Below, piece after piece: positions 47,710 through 58,479 of a DNA stretch of 64,000 bases; the stretch's first letter is position 1, and each line of letters opens with the position of its first letter. Position numbers and translations under genes: made by a program. The DNA is taken from the NCBI GenBank assembly GCA_023205875.1, contig CP060759.1, forward strand, positions 845,501-909,500, read 5' to 3'. Origin of the DNA: Chloropicon primus. Lineage: Eukaryota; Chlorophyta; Chloropicophyceae; Chloropicales; Chloropicaceae. Under the pieces are notes generated by a model. That model searched no databases. It was given only the letters and a program-made list of their open reading frames with translations, and had not been told where the DNA came from.

Positions 47710-49728
47710 TTATTTGTACTTGGACAGTTGTTGCATGTAGCGATCGACAGGATACTCGTACCACGGCGCCCTCATTAGTCCCTTCATCCACTCCAAGCGC
47801 TTGTCACTCTCCATGTGAAGCTCTTTCCTGAACTTGTACCGAAGGACAGACATGAGCTTAGACGGGTCCTCCAAGAGGGCGTTCAAGTCATATGCCTCCT
47901 CTACCTGTTCGCCAAAGGCCTGGAGCTCCTCTGTGTATGTCGTGATGAGATCATCCAAATCCTTAACCTCCTTTTCCAGGTGGATCTCGTCCTTCTTCGC
48001 GTAGTCTTCCAGGTACACCGTCAGCAAAAGCTTCTTGTGAAGAAGGTACATCATTCTGTGCACCATGCCAAATGAAACGATCTCCACAACCTTCTTCTTA
48101 TCGTCCTTCGGAACCTTCCCCTTCATTTCCACGAGCTTTTCCTTCATCTTCTCCTCGGGGTATTCCACCTTGAAGGAAGCTTTACGCTTGTGCTCAATAG
48201 CGCGCTTCAAGGGGTGCAGCCACTTGGTCGCGTACTCCTTGAGGCCTGGATCACTATCGCTGCGATTGAACACCTCTATGTGTGCCTGGGACTCCAAGAG
48301 TTTCGTGAACTCCACAGCCGCATAGGCGGTCTTTCCCTGGAATTTCTTCCCTTGCGCCCTTGCCTTCAAGTACATCCCGACCCCGTACACCATCCCGAAA
48401 GTGGAAAGGAGGAACTGGAACATGTATGGCATGCCCACGATCAGCACATCCATGACGAACTTCAAGGTCTGCACGTTTGCCTCGGCTTGCTTCATCATCA
48501 CGGTTTCCTTGCTTCCAGTCTTGAGAAGGTTTGAGTAAGCATCCTTAATCTTCATGAAGAGCTCCTGCGCCTTCGGATCAGGGTTTTTGTCCGGATGAAG
48601 GTTCCTAGAGTGGGTCCTAAAAGCTTTCTTGATCGCGGCAGCGCTAGCGTTCTCCGGTACTCCCAAAATCTGGTAGTAAGACTTTTCGGCGCTGACACCC
48701 CAAATCATCTGGAACATCTTGACTCTCTTGTTTCTGTGCAACTTCATGATCCTCTTATCGTTCCATTCTGTGAACATCAAGGGGGCTCCATACAAGAGGG
48801 GCAAGATCACAGGGAGCATCAGCATCCAGGACAAGATTATCGAAAGGGGCTGCGCGAACCTTCTTCCGGCTTTCTTTGCGAGGAACTGCACCAAGTCAAA
48901 CGCATACTTGAGTCCGAAGCCAATGAACGCCAACATACTCCCGTAGGAAAACCTCCAGTAGAGCACGAATCCCAGCTTTGGGAAAAATCTCAGCCACTTC
49001 TCCATGTGAAGGAGAGCGAGCGATACGTCCAGAGTATGGTAGAGGACATCGCCAGCCGCGTTCTTCACATAAACATCGTCCCCTCGCTCCAAGAGCATAA
49101 CAAAGAAGAGGTACAGGACTCCCCCAACGGCGCCAACCCTCACCCAGGACATGGCGCTCTCCCGGTGCCACGAGGGCTGGGGGAGAACGTCGGTCACAAG
49201 TTGTGTTGCCCCGTCCCTCAGCTGCCCTGCAACCAGCGCCCTCGAGAAGTCAGAGGTCGTTCCACCACCCCCGAGTGAGTACGTGATGCCGAAATACATC
49301 ACCAGCGATATCGCGAAGGACCTTGCCGATTTCACGAACTTCGACCGGACCTGCCCCTTGCCTTTCAGCTTCTTCTTACTGCTTCCAACGTGCTTGGGCA
49401 GGGAGGCCAAGAGCTTCTGTCCAGGCATTGCGCTGACCTGCTCGCCTTCTCCTTTCTCTCCCTCCTTGGCCCTTCCCTTCGAGCTCAGCTTCGAGTAGGC
49501 GAACATCAGCAGCCGGTACACGTAGTACACCAGCGCGCTCACCATGACGAGTTCTCTAGGATTTGGATTCTCGTACAACTTTTGGAAGCTCATGCCCAGG
49601 ATCTGATGCTTGAGCTCCCCCCCGTGGAACACAACTGCGACTCGAACGTCCTCATACACCTTGTCCAGGAGGTACTTGGCATCCCCAAGCGTGGAGTTGG
49701 CGACCGCCAACAACCACGCCACGTCCAT
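47710..49728 (-). CDS. multi-pass membrane J-domain protein
   Basis: 672 residues from the ATG at 49728 (an in-frame ATG lies at 49758). Several membrane helices flank a central J domain: KSYYQILGVPENASAAAIKKAF, the HPD motif in NLHPDKNPDP, then FMKIKDAYSNLLKTG. The order helix-helix-helix-J-helix-charged C-terminus resembles ER J proteins, but it lacks the Sec63/Brl domain. The helical C-terminal third (ELQAFGEQVEEAYDLN...) is conserved-looking but unknown. It probably recruits Hsp70 at the ER or another membrane. It is tail-to-tail with GT29. Confidence 0.75.
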   Translation of the reverse strand: MDVAWLLAVANSTLGDAKYLLDKVYEDVRVAVVFHGGELKHQILGMSFQKLYENPNPRELVMVSALVYYVYRLLMFAYSKLSSKGRAKEGEKGEGEQVSAMPGQKLLASLPKHVGSSKKKLKGKGQVRSKFVKSARSFAISLVMYFGITYSLGGGGTTSDFSRALVAGQLRDGATQLVTDVLPQPSWHRESAMSWVRVGAVGGVLYLFFVMLLERGDDVYVKNAAGDVLYHTLDVSLALLHMEKWLRFFPKLGFVLYWRFSYGSMLAFIGFGLKYAFDLVQFLAKKAGRRFAQPLSIILSWMLMLPVILPLLYGAPLMFTEWNDKRIMKLHRNKRVKMFQMIWGVSAEKSYYQILGVPENASAAAIKKAFRTHSRNLHPDKNPDPKAQELFMKIKDAYSNLLKTGSKETVMMKQAEANVQTLKFVMDVLIVGMPYMFQFLLSTFGMVYGVGMYLKARAQGKKFQGKTAYAAVEFTKLLESQAHIEVFNRSDSDPGLKEYATKWLHPLKRAIEHKRKASFKVEYPEEKMKEKLVEMKGKVPKDDKKKVVEIVSFGMVHRMMYLLHKKLLLTVYLEDYAKKDEIHLEKEVKDLDDLITTYTEELQAFGEQVEEAYDLNALLEDPSKLMSVLRYKFRKELHMESDKRLEWMKGLMRAPWYEYPVDRYMQQLSKYK

Positions 49729-50253
49729 CCTTCGCCGAACAAACCAACCTTCAGACAAAAAAGAAAGAAAACGGGTTTCTCAGTTCCCCGTCCAATCCCC
49801 ACCATTTTGCGTCATTTCTTTCAACTTCGGGGTCGTTCGAGAGATAAAGAGACGACGCTTCCGTCTGCCACTTCAGCGTCCCCCCTCAATACACGCCGAG
49901 CGCGTCCAAACCATCGCAATCCCGAGCGAACTTACCTCTCCCTCCTTCCGCTTGGGTCCTCCCTCTTGACAAAAAATTCACCCATGGCCTTGGGAAATCC
50001 GTTTCCCAAAGGGACCAGGACGACCAGGTCTGCTCCTTGCCAAAGGTCTTGGCCACTGCACCAAGTTCAGTGGTGGTTCCTTGCAAAGGCATCGTGGCAC
50101 CGTCTTAGGCATCCAAGGGTCTGCTCCTGCCAAGGTCTTGCTTCCACGTTGCGAAGAGCGAAGAGGCTCAAAGCAAAGGTAATCATCCATCCATTTGTTG
50201 TGTCTGACTCAAGAGGAGTTTCAGTTTCAAACTCCAGGGAGCTCCACTACAGT
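49729..50253. other. divergent J-protein/PIH promoter region with a hairpin and a direct repeat
   Basis: A perfect 8 bp inverted repeat with a 4-base loop lies at 49990-50009 (TTGGGAAA/TTTCCCAA), and a roughly 24 bp imperfect direct repeat lies at 50027-50051 and 50118-50140 (both contain GGTCTGCTCC and end in GGTCTTG). A donor-like AAAG|GTAATC is near 50179, and acceptor-like AGs precede the PIH ATG, so a leader intron is possible. Confidence 0.5.
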
Positions 50254-51232
50254 ATGGACCGCATCAACAGCGATCTTTACGTGGAAGTCCCGGTGAACTC
50301 GAGGCCAAAGGCTGCTGAGGATGTGTCTAGCGCAAGCAAGTCGGCGAAAGCCCAGAAAGCTCGTGGGTTCGACCCAGGGAAAGCTCTTGGTGGCATCGGG
50401 GCAGCGTCGAGCACGAGGAGTGCGTGCCATACCAGGGGGGACGGAAAGTACCAGAACGGGACAAGCTTTCTTCAGGAGGGGAACAAGGTTCACATCGGCC
50501 CAGCAGCATTCTCAGCGGAGAACATCGAGGAGACCATGAGGGAGCTTGACAAGTTCGGTGTTTTCGGTGCGAGGCAGGGGACGGCCGAGGGGAGGGCCGA
50601 GGGGTCCTTGGCGACGGCCAAGGCGGAGAAGCCTGGTGGTCACAGCGGTCCAGCCACTTCGTCGTTAGCTCCGCTGGATACTCAGATGGTTCAGGACCTT
50701 GAAAAATTCCTCAGTCTCAGCGAAAAGGTGCAGAAGTCAAGGACTCTGGACGAGTCACTCAGCGGGTTGTACGACATCTCTGGCGAGGCGGGGCACTCGA
50801 AGGCCGATGGTGGTGCGGGGTCACTCACACTTGGCAGGAGCGAACCGGATCACTCGATCAAGTGGATTCCGGAAGAGGCTAGTCCACGGAAACTCGAGGT
50901 ACGGGTGAAGCTGCCGGAGGTGGACTCGGTGAAGGACGTGACGCTGACATTGGAGGACTCCAAGAAACTGGGGAGAACGTTATCCGTGTCCTCCTGGAAG
51001 CACGAGCTCAAGGTAAGGATCTGCCCCCCCGCTCTCACACACGCGCACACGCACGCACGCCCCTCGCTCGCGATTGACACCTCGGGGATTGGATTCTCTC
51101 TGCCGCTGTTGTTGCGTGTTGGATCTTCCGCAGATCCCCGTCGACCGTTTCCCAGCCGGTGCCGTCGAAGCGTTGAAGCCCAGAGCCAAGTGGAACAAGG
51201 AGAAGAAGACGCTCAAAGTCGTGCTGAGTTAA
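50254..51232 (+). CDS. PIH1-family protein, DNAAF6/PIH1D3-like dynein assembly factor
   Basis: Two exons, 50254-51012 and 51134-51232 (285 residues). The C-terminal ~100 residues form the CS-like PIH1 C-domain: PDHSIKWIPEEAS, then LEVRVKLPEVDSVKDVTLTL, SSWKHELKIPVDRFP and ending KAKW-type AKWNKEKKTLKVVLS. PIH proteins act with HSP90 in the cytosol to pre-assemble axonemal dynein arms. The DNAAF6-like order PDY..x..Q.V..ED matches best, but the N-terminal half has no clear PIH domain. The ATG at 50254 follows ACAGT and looks like a leader/acceptor boundary; the frame is open upstream. Confidence 0.65.
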
Positions 51233-51350
51233 CAAGGGTTGTGGCGGTGGTGCAGTGTAAACAAGAGGAGTTCTCTCTCTTATTATTGCTGTTTGCCTTT
51301 TTTGTCAATAAAGCTGTAAGTTGAATACAAACCGCAGATTTTATATATGC

Positions 51351-52352
51351 TTATTCATCCTTGGTCTCCTCCTCCTTGGTCTCCTCCTCAGGCCTGTCCA
51401 CCGCGGCGGCGACGATCTCGTCTGAGTAATCGCCGTGAACCTCAAGGAGCTTCTGCAAGTCGAACCTTGGGGTCTTCAAAACCTTGCACTTTCTAATAGC
51501 CACGTTCTGAAGTGGGAAGATGCTGCTGCAAGACTTCTGGATCTCCTTTCCGATCACCTCAGGGATGAACTTGTTCACGAGCTCCTTCAAGTCGCAGCTG
51601 GAGGCGTGCTTCTTCATGATCTCAACCATCTTGGCGCGGATCTGCCTGATTTGGGCAGACTGGGCGTAGCAGCTCCTCTTAATCTGGTTCTGCCTCTTCT
51701 TGGTGAAGGCGATGCAGAAGATTCTAAGGTAGTAGTCGTCGGTGGTCTTGACATCAACGAAGGCCTCGATGAGAGTCTGCCACTTGCGGACCAAGGAGCG
51801 GAGCTTGTCCGTGGTGAAGTCCATACCGTGGAACTGGGTCAAGCAGTTCTTGCCCTGAATGTCATCACACCTCAGCTTGATCTTCCTGAAGGCCTGGTCC
51901 TCGTCCTGGTTCAAGTCCGCCAAGGAAACCTCGTACACTCTTCCCTTGAGTCCGTCGGAGGCAAGCTAAGAGCAAAAGAAAGCAAAAGAAAGGAGTCAGC
52001 ACTCACGAATTCACCAAAGCCGTGAAAGGTTTCTTCCCCTTACCTTGGTACCCTGAGTACGCGTGACAAGAGTCTGCCCGAAAGTTCTGGTGGAGAACAT
52101 CGTTGGGGCCTTGAGGGAGTACCAGTCCTTCTTCGTGAAGGGGTCCACACTGTCGTTGTCGCAGCATCACAACATCAAAGAGAAGAAGAGAAACTCGAGG
52201 GTTAGTGAACCTTTCGTGGACGACCCGCAACGCGCGCGCGCGCCGGGAAAACACACACACACACACGCCAGGTCGAGCGCCTCTGTCACTTACATCTTCT
52301 TCTTTCCACCCTTCTTTCCCTTGGAGATACGCTTGTTCTTTCCAACCGCCAT
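51351..52352 (-). CDS. RPS3A: ribosomal protein eS1 (RPS3a)
   Basis: Three exons on the minus strand: 52294-52352, 52044-52149 and 51351-51965 (259 residues). The first exon gives [19 protein letters not shown], and the joins give [18 protein letters not shown] and [16 protein letters not shown], each the eS1 sequence. It is a core protein of the small ribosomal subunit. An acidic EEETK tail is present. The first intron carries a CA repeat and a GCGCGC stretch. It is head-to-head with CRTISO. Confidence 0.97.
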
Positions 52353-52790
52353 GGTGCCACTTTGTCTTCACGAAGTCGCCCGCACGTCTTGTTCTGTTCT
52401 GTGCCTCCTCTCCTCGCCTTCCCTCCCTTTCCCCATCCCTCCCGAGGGGCGAAGACCAGAAATCTACTTGAGGATCAGTTTGGCGGCCGATTGTCCGCCG
52501 CCACCAAAAAAAAAACTTTTTTCGGATCCCTCCACGGGAAAATGGCTTCGGATTCTTTACACGACTCGTGATATAGGTGTACCACGCGTCATCCCCAACT
52601 TGAGGCTCAGAAGCGTCCAAGCGGAGAGAAGCGACCGGCGGACCGCTGTCTCGTCGCAAACTCGGCCTCTCCGCCGTCGTCGTCGAGTTGGGCGCTCTCC
52701 ATCTCGATCTCGATCTCGAAGGGATTTGGATTTGATCGGGATTCACTTTTTTTTCTTCTTTTTATCGATCGACGACGTCCTCCTCTGAGG
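52353..52790. other. divergent RPS3A/CRTISO promoter region
   Basis: 438 bp without a recognisable gene. A run of A followed by T (near 52506-52521) and a polypyrimidine tract close to the RPS3A start are the visible features. Confidence 0.45.
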
Positions 52791-54524
52791 ATGGTGAAGA
52801 TGAGGATGAGGATGAGGGTGAGCCAATCGCGAGGCTTTGGGCTTCGTGGCGGGGGTTTTCGTGGCCCGAGGCTTCGGTTGGGGTGCGAGGTCGTGGCCAG
52901 CGAGGAACCCGGTCGGAGGATTCGACGGGATGCTTCCGTCGCCCCCCCCGTGCCCTCCGAGGCTGACGTGGTCGTCATAGGGTCGGGGATCGGGGGGCTC
53001 TGCTGCGCCGCGGTTGCCGCCAAGTACGGGTTCTCGGTCGCGGTTCTGGAGAGCCACACGATCCCAGGGGGCTGCGCCCACAGCTTCAAGAGGGAAGGGT
53101 ACGAGTTCGACAGCGGCCCGAGCTTCTTTGCCGGGATAGGGGCGGGGGGCAAGAGCAACAACGCCCTCAAGCAGGTCCTCGACCTCGTCGGGGAGGAGGT
53201 GGAGTGCGCCGAGTACCGGGGGTGGAACGCGCACCTCCCCGAGGGCCTGTTCGCCTGCGAGAACAACGAGGAGTCTTACCTCAGGGAGCTGAGAAAGTAC
53301 GGGGGGGACGACGCCGTTCGAGAGTGGAAGGCCCTCAGCGCGGCCATGGGGCCTCTCGCGAGGTCGGCCGAGGCCCTCTCCTTCGCGAGCCTGAGGAACG
53401 ACGCCTTCGCTGCGCTCACCGTGGGCAGGAGCGGGAAGGCCTTCGCCAAGAGCGGGATTCTGAACGAGGGGCCCTTGGACGCCATGAACCAGCTCAACGG
53501 ACCCTTCTCCTACCTGCTGGAGAAGGCCAACGTCCGCAACGAGTTCCTGCGGAACGTGATCGACCTGGAGTGCTTCGTGCTGTCCGGCATGGTTGCCGAC
53601 GGGACCCTGTCGCCCGAAATGGCGTACATGTACCACGAGCGCCACAAGCCGGACTCCAAGCTGGATTACCCCCTCGGGGGGTGCAGGGCGATCATCGACG
53701 CGCTGATCAGGGGGATCGAAAAGCTCGGAGGGACCGTGCACTGTGGGAAGCACGTGGAGCAGATCGCCTTCAGCGGTGGGAGGGCCACCGGGGTCTTGCT
53801 GAAGAGCGGTCAGAGGGTGAGCGCGAAAAAGAAGGTCGTGAGCAATGCGAGCGTGTGGGACACCTACTCGAAACTGGTTCCAAAGTCCGAGCTCCCGGGG
53901 GAGGCTTCCAAGCTCGCGCACAGCGTTCCGAAACTCAACAGTTTCATGCACTTGCACCTGGGAATCGACGGCGAGGGACTGCCGGATGATCTTGGAATCC
54001 ACCACCTAGTGGTCAACAGCTGGGAGGGCGGCGTGGACGCCGATCAGAACGTCGTTAACATCTCCATTCCGAGCACGCTCGACCCGTCCCTCGCCCCTCG
54101 CGGGAAGCACTTGGTCCACGCTTACACGGCGGCCAACGAGCCCTACGAGGTGTGGGAGGGCGTCGAGCGCGGGACTGAGGAGTACAACGCGATGAAGGAG
54201 GAGAGATCGCAGTGCGTGTGGGCGGCCTTGGAGAGGGTCATTCCGGACGTGCGGGAGAGAACCGAGCTGAAGCTTGTGGGCACTCCACTCACGCACGCCA
54301 GGTTCGTCAGAAGGCAAAGCGGGTCTTACGGGCCAGGCATAGCAGCGGGAAAGCAATCTTGGCCAACGGCCAACACGGCCATTGATGGCCTGCTCCTCTG
54401 CGGAGACTCCACCTTCCCCGGAATCGGCGTGCCTGCTGTGGCGGGATCAGGCTTTATCGCCGCGAATTCGATAGCTTCTCCATTCCAACACCTCAAGCTC
54501 CTGGAGACGCTGGACAATTTGTAG
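52791..54524 (+). CDS. CRTISO: carotenoid isomerase-like FAD enzyme
   Basis: 577 residues. An Arg/Gly-rich N-terminal ~55 residues resembles a transit peptide. The dinucleotide-binding fold reads DVVVIGSGIGGLCCAAVAAKYG, followed by ESHTIPGGCAHSFKREGYEFDSGPSF. The C-terminus has the second FAD contact, DGLLLCGDSTFPGIGVPAVAGSG. The phytoene-desaturase-related family includes CRTISO (poly-cis-lycopene to all-trans) and its CRTISO2 and retinol-saturase relatives. The wording of the PGGCAHSF segment fits CRTISO, but CRTISO2 cannot be excluded. Confidence 0.8.
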   Translation: MVKMRMRMRVSQSRGFGLRGGGFRGPRLRLGCEVVASEEPGRRIRRDASVAPPVPSEADVVVIGSGIGGLCCAAVAAKYGFSVAVLESHTIPGGCAHSFKREGYEFDSGPSFFAGIGAGGKSNNALKQVLDLVGEEVECAEYRGWNAHLPEGLFACENNEESYLRELRKYGGDDAVREWKALSAAMGPLARSAEALSFASLRNDAFAALTVGRSGKAFAKSGILNEGPLDAMNQLNGPFSYLLEKANVRNEFLRNVIDLECFVLSGMVADGTLSPEMAYMYHERHKPDSKLDYPLGGCRAIIDALIRGIEKLGGTVHCGKHVEQIAFSGGRATGVLLKSGQRVSAKKKVVSNASVWDTYSKLVPKSELPGEASKLAHSVPKLNSFMHLHLGIDGEGLPDDLGIHHLVVNSWEGGVDADQNVVNISIPSTLDPSLAPRGKHLVHAYTAANEPYEVWEGVERGTEEYNAMKEERSQCVWAALERVIPDVRERTELKLVGTPLTHARFVRRQSGSYGPGIAAGKQSWPTANTAIDGLLLCGDSTFPGIGVPAVAGSGFIAANSIASPFQHLKLLETLDNL

Positions 54525-54599
54525 ATTAGGCAAGCCATAAAGGTACACAAAGGGTTTTTACAAGTATAATATTGAGTATTGTCTTCCGCACTTGAATGC

Positions 54600-56517
54600 T
54601 TAGACGAATTCCGACTCTTCTTCAATGTTCCCTCCATCGGCCTGACCCTCGTCGATCTCGTCGTCGCTCACCATGTCTGGATCGATCCCCTTCATCAGCT
54701 TCTCCAGCCTTTCCAGGCCCGTCTGGGCTTCCTCGTTCCTCTCGTTCAGGCTTAGGGCGATGTGGTAGTGCTCCACGGCCTCCCCGTACTTTTGCGACTC
54801 CACCAGTATTCCCGCGAGACTGGTGTGCAGCTCGTCGTTCACGTTGGATTCCAGGTGCTTGGACAAGATGTGCTCCGCTGCCACGAGGTTCCTGTTGGCG
54901 ATGTGGATGTCCACGATCGCGAGAATCGCTTCCTTGGACCCCGGACTCGACTTCAAGACCTTTTCGAAGATTTTCATACCCCTGTCCCTCGTCTCGCTCT
55001 GCTTGGCGTACACGTTGCCCAGCAGCATGAGAGCCTTTGTCGAGGTGGGCATCAGTCTGACCGCCTCCCTCGCCGTGACCAGGGCCTCCTTGTGCTTCCT
55101 GTACGCCGTGTACGCCTTGCTCAGGCCCTCGAAGGCCGAGATGTTCGGCTCCAGCGTCTGAGCCTTCCTGAAAGAGCTAACAGCACTGTCCGGTCGATTC
55201 AGCTTGAGGCACAAGTTCCCCTTGAGCAGGTGCAGCATGGCAAGCGTGTCGTCGAGCCTCAGTCCCTTCTCGGCGTAGCTCAGAGCCCTGAGCCTGTCCT
55301 CCTTCGCGTCCCAGTAAAGAGAGGCCGCCACCCAGGTCTCCGGCTTCCTGTTGTTGATCCTCATGAGGTCGTGCGTCAGCCTGTTCAGCTCCACCACGTT
55401 GTTCGTGGCGTTGAGCGCCAGGGCGTAGTGATCCATCTTATCCATGCAGGCGTTGTCGACGTTCCTCACGTGCTGGAAGCACGACACGGCTTCCCTGTAG
55501 TTTCCCGCCATGCAGTGCGTCTGGCCCAGCTCCAGCAGAAGGTGCACGTTGTTCGGGAAGACGCGGATGAAGCTGCTCAGGCTCACCGCGGACTTTTCGA
55601 CCTCGTCCGCCCTCTTCAGCTTGTGGCACTTGATGAACCGGGAGATCCACGACTGGAGGTCCCACGAGGAGGCGGCCTCGTGCCCCCCCCCGGGCTTGGC
55701 GGCGTTCTGGTCCCCGTTGGAAAAGTGCTGAGAGAGAATCCCTTGGAGCTCCTCGAGCTTGAGACCCAGCTCCGCGAGGGCGATCCAGGCTTCCACCGCG
55801 TAGGGGCAGAGCCTGAGGCACTCCCGGTACGTGGAGGCGGCCGCTCGCTCGTAGCCATTGACGCGGTACAGCTTGGCAAGCGTCAGGAGGAGGGGGAGGG
55901 TCCGGTACCTCGACGACACCGTCTCCAGCTCGGCAAGAGCGGCCCTCGGGGAGTTGAGGGCCATGTGGCACTTGGCCACCTCGAACTTTATGGCAGCCTC
56001 CGTCTCCTCCAGGTCCCCCCCGCCGCTCTTCTGCTGCCCCTGGAAGGGCAGGGACAGGGAGAACCCCCCCGACCCCGTGAGCTTCCTGGCGTGGATCTCG
56101 CAGTTCTGCAGGGCCTGCCTGTAGTAAGCTATCGCCCTGGCGTGCTCCCCCTTTCCCACCAGAGCCCCGGCGTACGTGACCAGGTACTCCACCCGGCACG
56201 ACGACGACAAGCCGTTCGACGTGCTCATCGTCGAGAGCAGGAAATTCCCCTGGACGGGACACGCAGAGAGGCAGAGGCGCAGAGGCGCAGAGAGAGAGAG
56301 AGAGTCAGCAGACCTCAGTCGTCTCACGCTTGGAAGAGAAGGAGAGCGAGCGAGGTTTGGTCTCTGGTTTCCCCCCTCGTGACGTTCGATTGGGTTCCAA
56401 AACCAAATATCTCACCAGTATCTCTGCCGATTCGTGGACGCCCTGGTCCAGAAGCTCCGTCATGCAGCCGTGCATCTCCCGCATCATCGCCTCGCCCGAA
56501 GCCTTCGCGTCCGCCAT
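54600..56517 (-). CDS. APC7: anaphase-promoting complex subunit 7
   Basis: Two exons on the minus strand, 56416-56517 and 54600-56249 (583 residues), phase-0 join giving AEILGNFLLSTMSTSNGL, like the start of vertebrate APC7. About ten TPR repeats follow. Typical segments are YRQALQNCEIHARKL, YRTLPLLLTLAKLYRVNG, HLLLELGQTHCMAGNYREAV, LRLDDTLAMLHLLKGNL and SFRKAQTLEPNISAFEGLSKAY. The C-terminus is acidic. APC7 sits at the top of the arc lamp of the cyclosome, a ubiquitin ligase that drives mitosis. It is head-to-head with the cyclin gene. Confidence 0.88.
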
Positions 56518-57356
56518 CGCTGCACGAGCGAACGCCGACGACCCAACAAACAACCAAACCTCTGCCGAAGCGGCCTGTCCCTCGCTCCCGCTCGTTCAAA
56601 AAAAGAGAAAAGGAGAACGAGACCCTCGTTCAAAAAGAAGAAGGAGAAGTAGTAGTAGAAAAGAGGGACAGGAGGACGACCTCGACCTCAACCCTTCCCT
56701 CCTCCTGGCCAACAGAAGCGACCGCAAACAACCTCACGGCACCAGGCACCAAAACCACGACAAGGCCCTCCTGTCTGTCGGCTTTCTTTCGAATTTTTGA
56801 ACGAATCCATCATGAATCGATGGTCCTGATTTTTCCTCTCCGGCCCCGTTGATTCGTTCCCCCAGGGGTCACGACCGGGACGGGGAGGTGAGTGAGTGGT
56901 CTTGTGCGATGGAATCGGCCGGGAAGGGGGTCCTTGGGACGAGGGGAGGGGGTGCCGATGGAATCTACGTCTTGAGACCTCTCGTTTGAGCCTTTGCTGG
57001 AAAGATTTGGCGGGCGGGAAAGGATTTGACTGACTGAAGGGTTGATTGTGGTTTTTTTTTATTTTTTATTATTATTTTTTTCTTGTAGCACTTCTACCTC
57101 GTGGTGTGAACTCACTCCGATCGCCGGGGTAGCGGGAAGGGCGGCGCGAGGGCTCACACTTGGTCGGATCGGGTGGATCGGGTGGTTGAACCCTGAGCGA
57201 CTGGACCACCGGGGGCGTTGGCTGGCTGGGGTAGTAGAGATGTCGTGCCCTTGAGAGGATCCCCAAGGGCTCCGATCGTTGTTTCGTTGTTATCGTTGTT
57301 ATCGTTGTTATTTCCCCCTCCCTCTCCGAGGAAGCGGGGCTCCGCCGTCACACGGG
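56518..57356. other. 839 bp divergent APC7/cyclin region
   Basis: No gene is recognised. A run of T (57052-57080) and a three-unit GTTGTTATC repeat (about 57283-57310) are present. Open frames here are short and low-complexity. Confidence 0.5.
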
Positions 57357-58213
57357 ATGGACTACGAGCTTCTTAGGCGGTTCGAGAGGCAGAAGCTCCA
57401 GTTCTACAAGGTAAGCGTGGCCTCCGCTCATCCTCCATGTCCGTCGGCGTGCCCGATCCTGACGCCTGCCTGCCTGTCGCATCGCAATCGCAATTGCAGA
57501 ACGCGGCGCTGCCGCGGAAGAGCTCCCGGGTCCTCGAGTTCGCCAGGAATCTCTGCTCGGACTTGAGCCTGCCCAGCGTCGTGCTTCACTCCGGCTTGCA
57601 GCTGTTGGACCGGGTTGGGCAGTTCATCGACATAGAGGACTCCATGGTGTCGACGATGGCGGCGGTGTGCACCTTCATCGGATCCAAGGTCGAGATGAAT
57701 CCGGAGGAGATCCCTTGCGTCCGGAAATTCTTGCCTGCGGTCGGGAACGGGAACCTGATCGCGGAGGACTTCCGAAGCTTGGAGGTCAACGTGCTGAGAG
57801 TGCTGGAGTGGAGCACGGTGAGCGCAACTCCCGCCCACTTCCTTCCGTCCTTCGTCCGCAAGCAGCCTCTGCTGGACGCCCTCGTCGGCCAGTCCCGGGG
57901 TGCTGGCCGGGGAAGCTTCGTCGACACGACGCTCCTCGTGCTCGCCGAGGAGGTCGGGGGCGCGAGGCTGAACTCCCTTCCGAGCGAGATCTCCTCCGTG
58001 GTGTTCCATCTGATGCTCACCGAGGCGCTGCCCCACTTGAACGCCTCCGAGATCGTCGAGGAGGTCACCGGGTACAGCGTGGAAAGGGACCTGCAGGAAT
58101 GCAGGAGGCAGCTCGTGGACAGGACGAGGGTTTGGGACCTGTTGAAATCGAAGCTGCCGAAGAACATCAGTCCAAGGAGCACCCTGAACCTTGTGCACGA
58201 AGAGCGTAATTAG
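57357..58213 (+). CDS. cyclin-fold protein
   Basis: Two exons, 57357-57410 and 57500-58213 (255 residues), phase-0 join giving QFYKNAALPRKSSRVLEFARNLC. A cyclin box follows at about residues 22-130, with LPSVVLHSGLQLLDRVGQFI, then TMAAVCTFIGSKVEM and LEVNVLRVLEWSTVSATPAHFL. A second helical half follows. The subtype is uncertain; it is short and could be a diverged B/A-type cyclin or a cyclin-domain protein of another class. It is probably a CDK partner. Confidence 0.65.
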
Positions 58214-58479
58214 GGGTGCTAGAATCGGGGTGGCACTTCGTGCGCGGGCGGGGTGGGGGCATTCTCCGCCCGGGTCGGTGCCCGGGAAAGGGACAAGGGG
58301 GTAGACGGGTGTGCCGTTGGTTTTTCACACAAACATCTTTAGAAGTAGAACAAGGAGGAGGTCGTTGGGGCATCTCATTTTTCAACAAATAAAACATGCT
58401 ACAACATAATACAATACTGCTCCTTGCTGACGCGCTTGGCCAGGCTGACCGTGGCCGCGGTTTAGGTTTCTGGTGGTTC

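Noticed and set aside
54762-56852. Plus-strand frame of 696 codons
   Set aside because: It is the shadow of APC7, whose TPR repeats and spliced start are well supported.
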